Of a DNA stretch of 64,000 bases, positions 53,457 to 63,300 are shown one piece after another; position 1 is the stretch's first letter; each line of letters begins with the position of its first letter. The notes under the pieces were generated by a model. The model ran no database searches. It saw only the letters and a list, made by a program, of their open reading frames with translations, and was not told the DNA's origin. The DNA lies in contig NZ_MULI01000002.1 in NCBI RefSeq assembly GCF_002939385.1, forward strand, positions 124,001 through 188,000, in the 5' to 3' direction. Position numbers and translations under genes: made by a program. This DNA comes from Streptomyces sp. MH60 (GTDB taxonomy: Bacteria > Actinomycetota > Actinomycetes > Streptomycetales > Streptomycetaceae).

Positions 53457-54758
53457 ATGAGGCGTCATTATCCGCGCGTTACGGTGCTGGCGACCGCCGC
53501 GGTGGTCGCGCTGCCGCTGTCGGCCTGCGGCTCGGGCGGCGACAGCGGTGGTGAGCCGACGTCGGGACCGATCGAGATCTGGTACGCGACGAACCAGCAG
53601 GAACAGGCGTGGGCCAAGGCTACCGTGGCCGCCTGGAACGCGCAGCACGCCGACGAGAAGGTCACTGCCAAGGCCGTGCCGTCTGGCAAGTCCACCGAGG
53701 ACGTCCTCACGGCCGCGATCACCGCGGGCAACACCCCGTGCCTCGTCTACAACACCGCCCCGGCCGCGGTCCCCGCCTTTCAGAAGCAGGGTGGTCTGGT
53801 CGACCTATCCCAGACCTTCGACGACGCCGAGTCCTTCATCGAGAAGCGCTCCGGCGCCGTCGCGGAAGGCTTCCGGTCACCGGACGGCTCGTTCCACCAG
53901 GTGCCGTGGAAGACGAACCCGTTCATGCTCTATTACAACAAGGACGTCTTCGCGAAGGCTGGTCTCGATCCGGAGAAGCCGCAGCTGAGCACGTACGAGG
54001 ACGTGCTCGCGGCAGCCGAGGCGATCAAGAAGAGCAACGCCGCGAAGTTCGCCCTCTACCCGCCCGCGACCAGCGACTCCACCAACGCGCTGTTCGACTT
54101 CTACCCGCTCTACCTCGCCAACTCCGGCGGCACGCAGCTGGTGGAGGACGGCAAGGCCACCTTCACCTCGCAGGCCGGGCAGCAGACCCTCGCCTTCTGG
54201 CAGCGGATGTACGACCGCGGCTACTCCTCGCCGGAGGCGTACAGCGGCGACATGTGGGCGGGCCCGTTCGCCGACGGGGTGGCCGCGATGGGCATCGCCG
54301 GACCCTGGGGCAAGGGGCAGTTCGACGGCAAGGTGAAGTACGGCGTGGTGCCGCTCCCCACCGCCACGGGAAGGGCCGGCGCCGCGACGCCGACCTTCGC
54401 GGACTCCAAGAACGTGGGGTTCTTCAGCTCCTGCGCCAACAAGCAGACCGCCTGGGACTTCACCAAGTTCTCCATGAGCGAGGAGATGGACACGGCGCTC
54501 CTCGAAAGGACCGGCCAGTTCCCCACCCGGAGCGATGTGGCCTCGGTAGCGGTCTCCTTCCTCAAGGACAACCCCTTCTACCGGCCCTTCGCCGACGCCG
54601 TGCCCCACGCCGTGGACGTACCGAACATCGCGGGCTCGACCGAGGTGTGGAAGACCTTCCGCGGCGGCTGGGAGGAGACGGTGCTGACCGGCAAGGGCGA
54701 TGTGAAGGCGGCCTTCGGCAAGGTCGCGCAGGAAATCGACGACCAGGCCGCGGGCTGA
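53457..54758 (+). CDS. Sugar ABC transporter substrate-binding lipoprotein
   Basis: 433 residues from ATG 53457 (GGGAG 9 bases upstream). Lipobox LSAC with lipidated Cys24. Mature part is an extracellular solute-binding protein family 1 receptor (carbohydrate CUT1 type): IEIWYATNQQEQAW near the start, an FHQVPWKTNPFMLYYNKDVF segment and GPWGKGQFDGKVKYGVVPLP. It captures oligosaccharides for the two downstream permeases. No ATPase gene is in the operon, so a shared MsiK-type ATPase is likely, as usual in Streptomyces. Confidence 0.93.
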   Translation: MRRHYPRVTVLATAAVVALPLSACGSGGDSGGEPTSGPIEIWYATNQQEQAWAKATVAAWNAQHADEKVTAKAVPSGKSTEDVLTAAITAGNTPCLVYNTAPAAVPAFQKQGGLVDLSQTFDDAESFIEKRSGAVAEGFRSPDGSFHQVPWKTNPFMLYYNKDVFAKAGLDPEKPQLSTYEDVLAAAEAIKKSNAAKFALYPPATSDSTNALFDFYPLYLANSGGTQLVEDGKATFTSQAGQQTLAFWQRMYDRGYSSPEAYSGDMWAGPFADGVAAMGIAGPWGKGQFDGKVKYGVVPLPTATGRAGAATPTFADSKNVGFFSSCANKQTAWDFTKFSMSEEMDTALLERTGQFPTRSDVASVAVSFLKDNPFYRPFADAVPHAVDVPNIAGSTEVWKTFRGGWEETVLTGKGDVKAAFGKVAQEIDDQAAG

Positions 54759-54769
54759 CGGAGCACACG

Positions 54770-55750
54770 ATGACCCCACCCCGTGCCCAGGCCGACACGC
54801 TGCCGGCCGTCACCGGCCCGGCCCGCGGCGGAGCGGCGCACGCCTCCGCACCACCCCGCCGGCCGCCCGCCTCGCGGACGAAGCGGTGGCTGGGCGGCAG
54901 CCCGCTCGGCCTCTTCCTCACCGCGCCGTACACCGCCTACGTCCTGGTCGTGTTCGTCATCCCGTTCGGGGCCGGGGTGTGGATGGCGTTCCACGACTAC
55001 TTCTTCACCGCGCCAGGCGTCTCCGTACCGCACCCGTTCGTCGGCCTGGACAACTTCACCGAGGTCCTCGGCGAGGCGGAGACCCGGCGGGCTTTCGGCA
55101 ACCTCGCGCTGTTCATGGCCATCAACATCCCGCTGACCGTGGTGCTCGCCCTCGCGCTGGCGTCGGCGCTGAACGCCGTGACCCGCTGCCGGGGCTTCTT
55201 CCGGATCGCCTACTACGTCCCGTACGTGACGGCCTCGGTCGCCACCCTCGCCGTCTGGCTGTTCCTGTTCAACGGCTCCGGAGCGGTCAACCACGTGCTC
55301 GGCTCCTACGCGCCGGACCCCTCGTGGCTGGCAAACAAGCAACTGGTGATGCCGCTCATCGCGGTGTACGTCACCTGGAAGCAGCTCGGGCTCTACATCC
55401 TGCTCTACCTCGCAGCCCTCCAGAACGTTCCCAAGGAGCTGCACGAGGCGGCCCTCACGGACGGCGCGGGACGTTTCCAGGCGTTCCGCGCGGTCACCCT
55501 GCCTGCCGTCCGTCCCGTCACCTCGCTGGTCGTCCTGCTCTCCATCATCACGGCGGGACAGATCTTCACCGAGCCGTTCCTGCTCACCGGCGGCGGCCCG
55601 GGCGGCGCCTCCCTCACCCCGGCGCTGCTCGTGTACCAGCGGGGCATCGCCCAGGGGGAGCCGGACGCCGCGGCCGCCATCGGGCTGATCCTCGTGACCG
55701 GGGTGCTCGTCATCGCGACCGTCGCCCGGCGGATCACGGAAAGGGACTGA
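54770..55750 (+). CDS. Sugar ABC transporter permease (CUT1, first)
   Basis: 326 residues from ATG 54770. A Pro/Ala-rich N-terminal ~45 residues, then six membrane helices; helix 1 reads LFLTAPYTAYVLVVFVIPFG. The EAA loop is KELHEAALTDGAGRFQAFRAVTLP, the ATPase docking site. Pairs with the next gene to form the sugar channel. Eleven bases after the SBP stop. Confidence 0.93.
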   Translation: MTPPRAQADTLPAVTGPARGGAAHASAPPRRPPASRTKRWLGGSPLGLFLTAPYTAYVLVVFVIPFGAGVWMAFHDYFFTAPGVSVPHPFVGLDNFTEVLGEAETRRAFGNLALFMAINIPLTVVLALALASALNAVTRCRGFFRIAYYVPYVTASVATLAVWLFLFNGSGAVNHVLGSYAPDPSWLANKQLVMPLIAVYVTWKQLGLYILLYLAALQNVPKELHEAALTDGAGRFQAFRAVTLPAVRPVTSLVVLLSIITAGQIFTEPFLLTGGGPGGASLTPALLVYQRGIAQGEPDAAAAIGLILVTGVLVIATVARRITERD

Positions 55751-55751
55751 C

Positions 55752-56585
55752 ATGGACCGCGTCCTGCGGGCCTTGCGCTACGCCGCGCTCGGCCTCGGTG
55801 CCGTCGCCGCGCTGCTGCCGTTCTACTACATGATCATCGGCGCGCTGCAGAAGAAGCGCGACACCAGCCTGGGCGGCCTGCTGCCCGATCCGGCCAACCT
55901 CACTCTCGCCAACCTCAGCGGCATCGACGACTCCTTCAGCCTCGTCGGCGCTCTCGCCAACTCGCTGATCGTGACCGCCGGTGTGATGGCCTGCACGCTG
56001 GTCTTCGGCCTGCTGGCCGGGTACGCGCTGGCGATCCTGAGGTTCCGCGGCCGCGGCCTGGTCTTCGCCCTCGTGCTGCTGGTCCAGGCGATCCCCTTCC
56101 AACTGCTGATGATCCCGCTGTACGTGATGGTCGTGCGCTACTTCGGCCTCGCCGACAGCTACGCCGGCATGATCCTGCCGTTCGCCGTCAACTCCGTCGC
56201 GGTGCTCATCTTCCGCCAGTACTTCCTGCAGATCCCCAGGGAGATCTTCGACGCGGCCCGCATGGACGGGGCGGGCGAACTGCGCATCCTGCGCTCGGTG
56301 GCGGTGCCGCTGGTGCGCCCTGCCGTCCTTACGGCCATGCTCGTCACCTTCATCGGCCCTTGGAACGAGTTCCTGTGGCCGTTCCTGGTGACCAAGGACG
56401 AGGGGATGCAGCCGCTGGCCGTGAGCCTGGCGAACTTCTCCCAGGCCAACTCCACCTTCCAGGCCAACCCCATGGGCGCGGTGCTCGCCGGAGCCTGCGT
56501 GCTGGCGGTGCCTGCCGTCGTCCTGTTCGTGCTCTTCCAACGCCATTTCACCTCGGCCAACCTCGGCTCCGCGATCAAAGGCTAG
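55752..56585 (+). CDS. Sugar ABC transporter permease (CUT1, second)
   Basis: 277 residues, one base after its partner. Six membrane helices; YYMIIGALQKKRD after helix 1 and the EAA loop REIFDAARMDGAGELRILRSVAVP. The GPWNEFLWPFLVTKDEGMQ segment is typical of the MalG-type subunit. Completes the importer. Confidence 0.93.
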   Translation: MDRVLRALRYAALGLGAVAALLPFYYMIIGALQKKRDTSLGGLLPDPANLTLANLSGIDDSFSLVGALANSLIVTAGVMACTLVFGLLAGYALAILRFRGRGLVFALVLLVQAIPFQLLMIPLYVMVVRYFGLADSYAGMILPFAVNSVAVLIFRQYFLQIPREIFDAARMDGAGELRILRSVAVPLVRPAVLTAMLVTFIGPWNEFLWPFLVTKDEGMQPLAVSLANFSQANSTFQANPMGAVLAGACVLAVPAVVLFVLFQRHFTSANLGSAIKG

Positions 56586-56587
56586 GT

Positions 56588-57667
56588 ATGCCCCAGCTCA
56601 CCACCCCCAGCGCCCTCCCCTACACCCTGCGCAGGGTCGGCGTGATCATGAGCCCCGACCCCGCCGACCCCATGGAGGCCGAGGGCGTCCTCAACCCGGG
56701 CACCGCCTGGGCGCCCGACGGGCAGCTCTACCTGTTCCCGCGCATGGTCGCGGAGGGCAACGTCTCGCGCATCGGTCGGGCCCGCGTGGTCATCGAGGAC
56801 GGTGTGCCGGTCGGTGTCGAGCGGCAGGGCGTGGTGCTCGCGCCGGACGAGGGTTTCGAGCGGGGCGCGGGCAACGCCGGGGTGGAGGACCCCCGGATCA
56901 CGTTCCTCGCCGACCTGGGCGTGTACGTCATGACGTACGTGGCCTACGGCCCGCTCGGTCCCCGGCCCGCGCTGGCCGTCTCCACGGACACCGTCGCCTG
57001 GCGTCGCCTCGGGCCGCTGCACTTCACGTACCGGCCGGAACTCGCCACCGACCTGAACTTCTTCCCCAACAAGGACCTGGTGTTCTTCCCGGAAATCGTG
57101 CCGGGCCCGGACGGGCGGCCGAGCTTCGCCATGCTGCACCGTCCGATGTGGGACCTGGAGTGGCTGCGGCCGGGGGAGGGTGCCCCCGCGCCCGCCGGGA
57201 TCAGTGACGGGCGGCCCTCGATCTGGATCGCCTACGCCGACGCCGAGGAGGTCTCCCGCGACCTTTCCGCGCTCACGTCACTGCGGCACTCCGTCCCGGT
57301 GGCCGGGCCCGAGATGCCCTTCGAGGCCGCCAAGATCGGGGCGGGCCCGCCGCCGGTGCGGGTGCCCGAGGGCTGGCTTCTCATCCACCACGGCGTGACC
57401 GGCCCGGTCGCCAGGGGTTTCGAACTCAGCCACGGGGCGGTCTACCGGGCGGGCGGCATCCTCCTCGACCCGGACGACCCCTCGCGGGTGCTGGCCCGTT
57501 CGGCCGAGCCCTGGCTCTCCCCGGAGACGCACGAGGAGACGGTGGGCACGCTGGGCAACGTCGTCTTCCCCACGGCCGTCGAGCGGATAGCCGGCACCAC
57601 GTACGTCTTCTACGGCATGGCGGACAGCTCGATCGGGGTCGCCGCCCTGGAGCGCACCGAGGACTGA
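56588..57667 (+). CDS. Glycoside hydrolase family 130-like enzyme
   Basis: 359 residues, 2 bp after the permease, cytoplasmic (no signal). GH130 beta-propeller pattern: EGVLNPGTAWAPDGQLYLFPR, a GVEDPRITFLADLG segment carrying the usual Glu-Asp-Pro-Arg, LNFFPNKDLVFFPEI and a WLLIHHGVTGPVARGFELSHG segment. Family members phosphorolyse or hydrolyse beta-mannosides (mannosyl-glucose, mannobiose). In this operon it would process the imported oligosaccharide. Exact linkage not deducible from sequence. Confidence 0.85.
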   Translation: MPQLTTPSALPYTLRRVGVIMSPDPADPMEAEGVLNPGTAWAPDGQLYLFPRMVAEGNVSRIGRARVVIEDGVPVGVERQGVVLAPDEGFERGAGNAGVEDPRITFLADLGVYVMTYVAYGPLGPRPALAVSTDTVAWRRLGPLHFTYRPELATDLNFFPNKDLVFFPEIVPGPDGRPSFAMLHRPMWDLEWLRPGEGAPAPAGISDGRPSIWIAYADAEEVSRDLSALTSLRHSVPVAGPEMPFEAAKIGAGPPPVRVPEGWLLIHHGVTGPVARGFELSHGAVYRAGGILLDPDDPSRVLARSAEPWLSPETHEETVGTLGNVVFPTAVERIAGTTYVFYGMADSSIGVAALERTED

Positions 57668-57680
57668 CGGGCCGCATACC

Positions 57681-57728
57681 AAGAGGCGGGCCGCCGAAGG
57701 ATCGCATTCCATCGGCGGCCCGCCTCTT
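57681..57728. terminator. Bidirectional terminator, 17-bp perfect stem
   Basis: AAGAGGCGGGCCGCCGA (57681-57697) pairs exactly with 57712-57728 around a 14-base loop, between the converging GH130 and PL8 genes. The A/T-rich ends give an A-run on one side and T-rich end on the other, so it can serve both. Confidence 0.85.
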
Positions 57729-57744
57729 CCTGCTCCGGGGCCGC

Positions 57745-59934
57745 CTATGCCAGGGCCCGCGTCACCGTCCTGCCGAGGTCCGCGCCCGTGCCGAGGGCGA
57801 AGTCGCCCCGGCGGGTACGGCCCCGGGAGGTGAGGGTGACCGAGACCTGGAGGCCGGGCCGGTCCGGGTTGGCCACACTCACCACGGGCGAGTGACCCGT
57901 CCGGTCGAGGACGACCAGGGCGGGCTGGTCCACCAGCAGGGCGCACCCGCCGCCCAGGTCGAGGACGCCGGGCTCGTGGAATACCGCCATCGTCAGCCGG
58001 AGCCGCGGATGGGTGACGGCCTGCGCCCGCTCGTCGTTGCGCAGGGTCCGCACCACCGGCCTGGCCGCGTAGGCCCTGACCCGGCCGGGGGTGGCGCCGG
58101 GCAGGACGATGTAGGCGTACCCGGCGTCCTCCGGGGCGGTGCCGTGGTCGAAGAAGAGCGTGAAGGCGTCCCGTTCGACCGGGTCGCGGCCGATCCAGCT
58201 GCCGCGCTGCTTCCTGCGGGAGACCTTCAGCGGGCCGCCCTCGGGGAAGACGTAGCCGATCTCGTCGTTGTACGCCCAGGAGGCCGTCACCGGTGCGGAG
58301 TCGGTGCCGGGGCGCACGGCCCGCCCGCCCACGGTGGCGTTGGAGCGGGCCGCCCCCTGGTTGACGGTCGTGTGGACGGCGTGGGCGGAGGTGGAGCTGA
58401 TCCCGGTGCCGAGCACCACCAGCTCGTCGTCGAAGCAGAAGTAGCTCTTGAGCCCCTTGGTCCCGTACCGGTCCAGGGTGAGGACGCAGGCGCCGTAGCG
58501 CCCGTCGCTGACGCCGCCGGTGAAGCTCCCCGCGTTGTCGGGGCTGGAGGCCGAGGTCACCTTGGCGTACGGCGCGGTGACGCCGGGGTAGTGGGACCAG
58601 TCGAAGGCGGGAACGAGGTCGTCGTACTCCCGGTTGCTGACCTGGATCGAGGTCGCCCCGGACGCGTTCCAGGCGATCTCGTTGCCGACCTCGGGCCGGA
58701 GCGTGGAGCGGTACTCACTGCCCTTCATCCGGGGGGAGTTGATCCTGGTGAAAACGCCGTACCCGTCCCGCAGGTGGGAGGAGAACTCCGACCGCCAGAA
58801 GTACTTGTGGCCGGTGACGCCGTTGCCCCGGCTCCGGCCCCGGATGTTGTCGGCCAGGCGCGTGTACTGGGCCGACCTGGCCTCGTCGGCGCGGGCCATC
58901 CGGTCCAGCGGCTCCAGGAAGTCCGCCGCGTAGCTGGTGACGCCGTCGATCGTGTTGGGCGGCCGGTAACCGAGGTACAGCATCCCGATCTCCCCGCGGA
59001 TCAGCCACCGTGTGCCGTCGAGAATGTAGAAGGCCACGGCGTCGATGTCCTCGGGCGAGAAGTCGAAGCTGGTGCCGCGCGCCACGTCGGCCCAGGCAGC
59101 GACGATGGTGAAGAGCGCCATGCCGTAGCCCTCGCTGTAGAGCTGCGCGCCGTGCGCCCAGAAGCTGGAGTCGACCTGCACGGCCTCCTTGACCCCGCCG
59201 CTGCGGTCGACCGCCACCGTCTGCGACATGGTGCCGTAGCCCTGGTGGATGTCGTCCGAGGCGCCCTTGGCGACCGCCTCGTAGAGGTAGTTCTCGGTGC
59301 GCCAGGAGCCGTTGGCCCCGGCCGGGTCGCGTCGCCCGGTGTTGTGGGCGTAGGCCACCTCCCGCGCCGGGGCGCTGAGTTCGTCACCGACGAAGATCGA
59401 CACCCGCCCCATGGCCATCGACTTGCCGATCTCGGTCTCCCACCAGTTGGTGCAGGTCGGCTTGGTCTTGTCCCAGTGGAGCAGGGCGCGGTTCAGTGCC
59501 TCGATCAACTCCGGCCTGCCATGCCCCTCCGCCTCCGGGTCCCGGTAGGCGTGGGCCATCGCCATCATGCGGTACAGCGCGTGGTACGGAGACCACACCC
59601 GGCCGTTCGCGGAACTGGTGGTGTCGGCGTAGTCCACGTTCGGCCAGGACCCGTCGGAGCGCAGGGACGCCGCGTAGGACAGGGCCTCGGAAGCGCGGGC
59701 GAGGAAAATGCCGTTGGCCAGTCGCACCTGGTCGCCCTGGGCGAGGAAGCGCTGCTGGAGGCGCTCGACGATGATCTGGATGTCGTCGACGACCGACGGG
59801 TCGCCGCCCGCCTCGGCGGCCCGGGCGAGGGACGGCACCGTCAGCGTCAGGCCGGCCGTGCCGGCGGCCAGCCCCAACCCGCCGAGCAGGACGCGTCGGC
59901 GGTCGGGCAGGAAGACGGCTCCGGTGTCAGACAT
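57745..59934 (-). CDS. Secreted polysaccharide lyase family 8
   Basis: 729 residues from ATG 59932-59934 (AAGGAG 7-8 bases upstream). Signal with RRR-VLLGGLGLAAGTAG, Tat-like, cleaved near SLARAA (~40). PL8 architecture: helical toroid then beta-sandwich. Active-site features: CTNWWETEIG (Asn163, with the aromatic patch Trp164/165) and DSSFWAHGAQLYSEGYG (His261 and Tyr266/270). PL8 includes hyaluronate, chondroitin AC and xanthan lyases. It degrades an acidic polysaccharide outside the cell; fragments then enter through the LacI-controlled importer. Its own upstream region carries the LacI operator at 60069. Confidence 0.9.
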   Translation of the reverse strand: MSDTGAVFLPDRRRVLLGGLGLAAGTAGLTLTVPSLARAAEAGGDPSVVDDIQIIVERLQQRFLAQGDQVRLANGIFLARASEALSYAASLRSDGSWPNVDYADTTSSANGRVWSPYHALYRMMAMAHAYRDPEAEGHGRPELIEALNRALLHWDKTKPTCTNWWETEIGKSMAMGRVSIFVGDELSAPAREVAYAHNTGRRDPAGANGSWRTENYLYEAVAKGASDDIHQGYGTMSQTVAVDRSGGVKEAVQVDSSFWAHGAQLYSEGYGMALFTIVAAWADVARGTSFDFSPEDIDAVAFYILDGTRWLIRGEIGMLYLGYRPPNTIDGVTSYAADFLEPLDRMARADEARSAQYTRLADNIRGRSRGNGVTGHKYFWRSEFSSHLRDGYGVFTRINSPRMKGSEYRSTLRPEVGNEIAWNASGATSIQVSNREYDDLVPAFDWSHYPGVTAPYAKVTSASSPDNAGSFTGGVSDGRYGACVLTLDRYGTKGLKSYFCFDDELVVLGTGISSTSAHAVHTTVNQGAARSNATVGGRAVRPGTDSAPVTASWAYNDEIGYVFPEGGPLKVSRRKQRGSWIGRDPVERDAFTLFFDHGTAPEDAGYAYIVLPGATPGRVRAYAARPVVRTLRNDERAQAVTHPRLRLTMAVFHEPGVLDLGGGCALLVDQPALVVLDRTGHSPVVSVANPDRPGLQVSVTLTSRGRTRRGDFALGTGADLGRTVTRALA

Positions 59935-60068
59935 GAAGGACTCCTTCGGTGCGTCCGGCCTGCCGGCAGGGTGCAGGACGCCTGATCCGTCAAGGAGGGT
60001 GCGTCTCGGCCGGCGCGAGCGTGCGGGCGTTGGTTCGGTCACGGCCGCCAGGTGGGACACGAGGTGGC

Positions 60069-60081
60069 TAAACCGGTTTGA
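60069..60081. promoter_or_regulatory. LacI operator TAAACCGGTTTGA before PL8
   Basis: Identical 13 bp to 53336-53348, 135 bp upstream of the PL8 start. Links the secreted lyase to the importer operon in one regulon. The rest of 59935-60349 shows no gene. Confidence 0.85.
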
Positions 60082-60349
60082 GGATGATGTTCAACAGTTA
60101 TCCGGTGGCGCTCGCCCGCGTCAACACTCCGAACGGCGAAACCTGTGTGCGGCGAGGCTTTCCCGCGACGGTTTCCCGGCTCGCGGTCCGGGCGGGGAGA
60201 CGCGCACCGGCGGACCGGCCTCATGCCTCGGCGTCCCGGCCGGCGCCCCCTTGCCCCACCTCTCCGAAGCGCGCCGACATGGGCCCGGCGGTCCCGACGA
60301 GTGCCGGGCCCCAGCCGAGCGTCAGGAGCCGACAGGTGCCGAGGGCCCG

Positions 60350-63300
60350 TCAACGTGGCGCATCAGCCAGGTCCAGAGGAGGCAGGTCGTTCAGGATCAG
60401 GGTCTGCAGGTCGTTCATGGTGGGGGAGTCCATGGTGGCCAGACGGCGGGCTTGACGGGTGGCCATGTGTTCAACGGTCTGGCGAGCCAGGCGGGCGTTG
60501 CCGAAGGAGCGGTTACGGGGCTGGGCGTCGAAGTACTTCAGGAGCGCCGGCGGCACGTCCGGAGCACATTCGAAGCCGCAGAGGGCCGCGTGTTGCCGGA
60601 CGATGGTCACCAGTTCCTCCGAGCTGTAGTCCGGGAACTCGATGTGCCGTGAGAAGCGGCTGGAGAGGCCGGGGTTGGAGGCGAGGAAGCGGTTCATCTC
60701 GTTCGTATAGCCGGCGACGATGACGACGACTTCCTCGCGGTGGTCCTCCATCAGTTTGAGGAGGGTGTCGATGGCCTCGCGGCCGAAGTCGGACGGCGAG
60801 TCGGGAGGCGCGAGGGTGTATGCCTCGTCGATGAAGAGGACGCCGCCCAGGGCCTTCTGGAAGACCTCCTTGGTGAGCTGGGCGGTGTGCCCCACGTAAC
60901 GGCCGACGAGGTCGGCGCGGGCCACCTCGACGATCTGGCCGCGGGGCAGCACTTCCAGTGAGCGCAGCAGCTTGCCGTACAGGCGGGCCACGGTGGTCTT
61001 TCCGGTGCCGGGAGGCCCGGCGAACACGAGGTGCCGGTTGATCCGGGAGGAGGGCAGTCCTGCCGCTTCGCGCTGCCGGGAGGCCGAAAGGAGATTGATC
61101 ATGTCGGTGACCTCGTACTTGACGCTGTCCAGGCCGATCATCGCCTCCAGTTCCTCCACCGGCGACGTCGCCCGGACTCCCGAGGCGGCGGCCTTGGCGG
61201 CGGCGGCAGCGGCCTCGCCGACGTCCTCCGGCAGCAGCACTGTCAGGTCGTGCTCGGCGGCCTCCATGAGACCGGCCAGCCGGAACGCCTGGCGGTCCAC
61301 CATCTCCTCGAACACCTGCCGGGCCACTCGGCCGTTGCCGAAGTTGGGGCCCCGGTGCATCTCGCCGAAGTGGGCGGAGAGCGCGTCCCTGGTGTCCGGG
61401 GAGAGGTCGTAGCGGTGGCGCTCGCAGAGGGTCTCCACGATGGTCACCAGCTCGTCGACGGTGTAGTTGGCGAACTCGACGGTGCGGGCGAAGCGGGAGG
61501 CGAGACCGGGGTTGACGGCGAGGAAGGACTCCATCTCGTCCGTGTAGCCGGCCGCGATGACGACGACGTCGTCACGGTGGTCCTCCATCAGTTTGACCAG
61601 GGTGTCGACGGCCTCACGGCCGAAGTCGGCGCCGGAGTTCTTGCCGTCGGAGGCGAGCGTGTACGCCTCGTCCACGAACAGCACCCCGCCCAGCGCCCGG
61701 TTGAACGTCTCGGTGGTCTTGATCGCCGTACCGCCGACCACCTGCGCCACCAGGTCGGCCCGGGAGACCTCCACCAGGTGGCCGGAGCGCAGGCTGCCCA
61801 GCTCGGCGAGGATCGAGCCGTAGAGGCGGGCGACGGTCGTCTTGCCGGTACCGGGAGCGCCCGCGAAGATCAGGTGCCTGCTCATCGGCGGAGCCGGGAG
61901 GCCGAGGCTGGCCCGGCGCTGGGCCAGCCGGGTCAGGTTGATCAGGCTCTTGACCTGGCGCTTGACCCCCTCCAGCCCTACCAGTGCCTCCAACTCCTCG
62001 ATCGGTCCGGCCGGTTCGGCGGGCAGCTCGTCGTCGGTCCGCTTCGCCCCCGTCCGGGACGGGTCCGTGAGGTCGGGCGGCGGGGCCCCGTCGTACGCGT
62101 CCCGGCCGCCGTTGCCCGCGCTGGAGAGCCGGTCGACGGTGAGCGCGCCCTCCTTGGCCGTCTGTCGCAGACCGGCGCCCCGGTTGTCGTTGGCCGCGCA
62201 GTCGAGCACGGAGACCTGGCCCGCGCTCTCCACGCGGACGCCGTCCGCCCGCCCGTTGAGCATCTCGCAGCCGTTGAGGGTGGCCCGCGATCCGGCGAGG
62301 AGGAGCACCCCGTGCGCGCCGGAGGAGATGATTCGGTTGCGTATGGCGGAGACCTCGCCGTCCTCCTCGACCCGGATGCCCTCCGCCGTGCTGTTCTCGA
62401 GGACCGTGTCACGGATGTCCGCGAAGCCGCCCGCGTCGATGAGGACCCCGGGCCCTCCGGCCTCGTTCATGGAGCAGTTGACGACGTGCGTGCGGCTGTC
62501 GGCCGCGACCCGCAAGGACGCGCCGCCCGCCTTCTCGACCTGGCAGTCCTCCAGCCGGCCGCGCCCGCCCTGGGCCACCTCCACGCCGTGGCCCGCTGCC
62601 GCGACGATACGGGCCCGCCGCACCAGCGGATTGGCCCCCGCCCGGATGTGCAGGCCGGTTCCGGCGGCGGCCGTCACCTCCAGCCGGTCGACCTCGGCCG
62701 CCGATTCGCCGGTCAGCAGGACGGCGGACGAGGCGGCGCACTCCCGTACGACGGTCCTGGTCAGCGCCGGGGCCGCGCTCTCGGTGGCCAGGACCGCGGG
62801 CCCCTCGCAGCGGGTGAACTCGCACCCCTCGTAGCTTCCGCGTGCCCGTGAGGTCACCACGAGGCCGCTGCCCTTGGTACGGGCCACCCGGCAGTCGCGC
62901 AGCACCGGTTCGGCGCCGGCGGAGACAAGGATGCCGTGCTCGGAGGTGTCCTGGACGTCCAGTTCGGCCAGCTCGGGCCGCGAGGCACTGGTCACCAGGG
63001 CGCCCACGGCCAAGTCGTGCAGCCGGGTGCGCAGCACCTGGGTGGCACTGTTCTGCTCGATGGCGACTCCGGGCTTGTCGGTGCCGGATATGTCGCAGTC
63101 CTCGACCCTGCCGCGAGCCTGCCCGTTGGCCAGCACCCCGTTGCCGCGCGAATCTCGTACGGTGCAGCCGCGGATAACGGTCCTGGCCTTCTCGCTCATG
63201 ACCACCGCCGAACTGCCCAGGTTCTCCAGCACGCAGTCCGCGACCACGCTCTCCTCGGCCGAGGTGTCGACGATCCCCGCCCCCGCCGGGTTGCTGACCC

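Noticed and set aside
57892..59985. 697-codon plus-strand open frame
   Set aside because: Antisense of the PL8 lyase, whose active-site motifs prove the minus strand.
61031..62851. 606-codon plus-strand open frame
   Set aside because: Shadow of the beta-helix/AAA gene.
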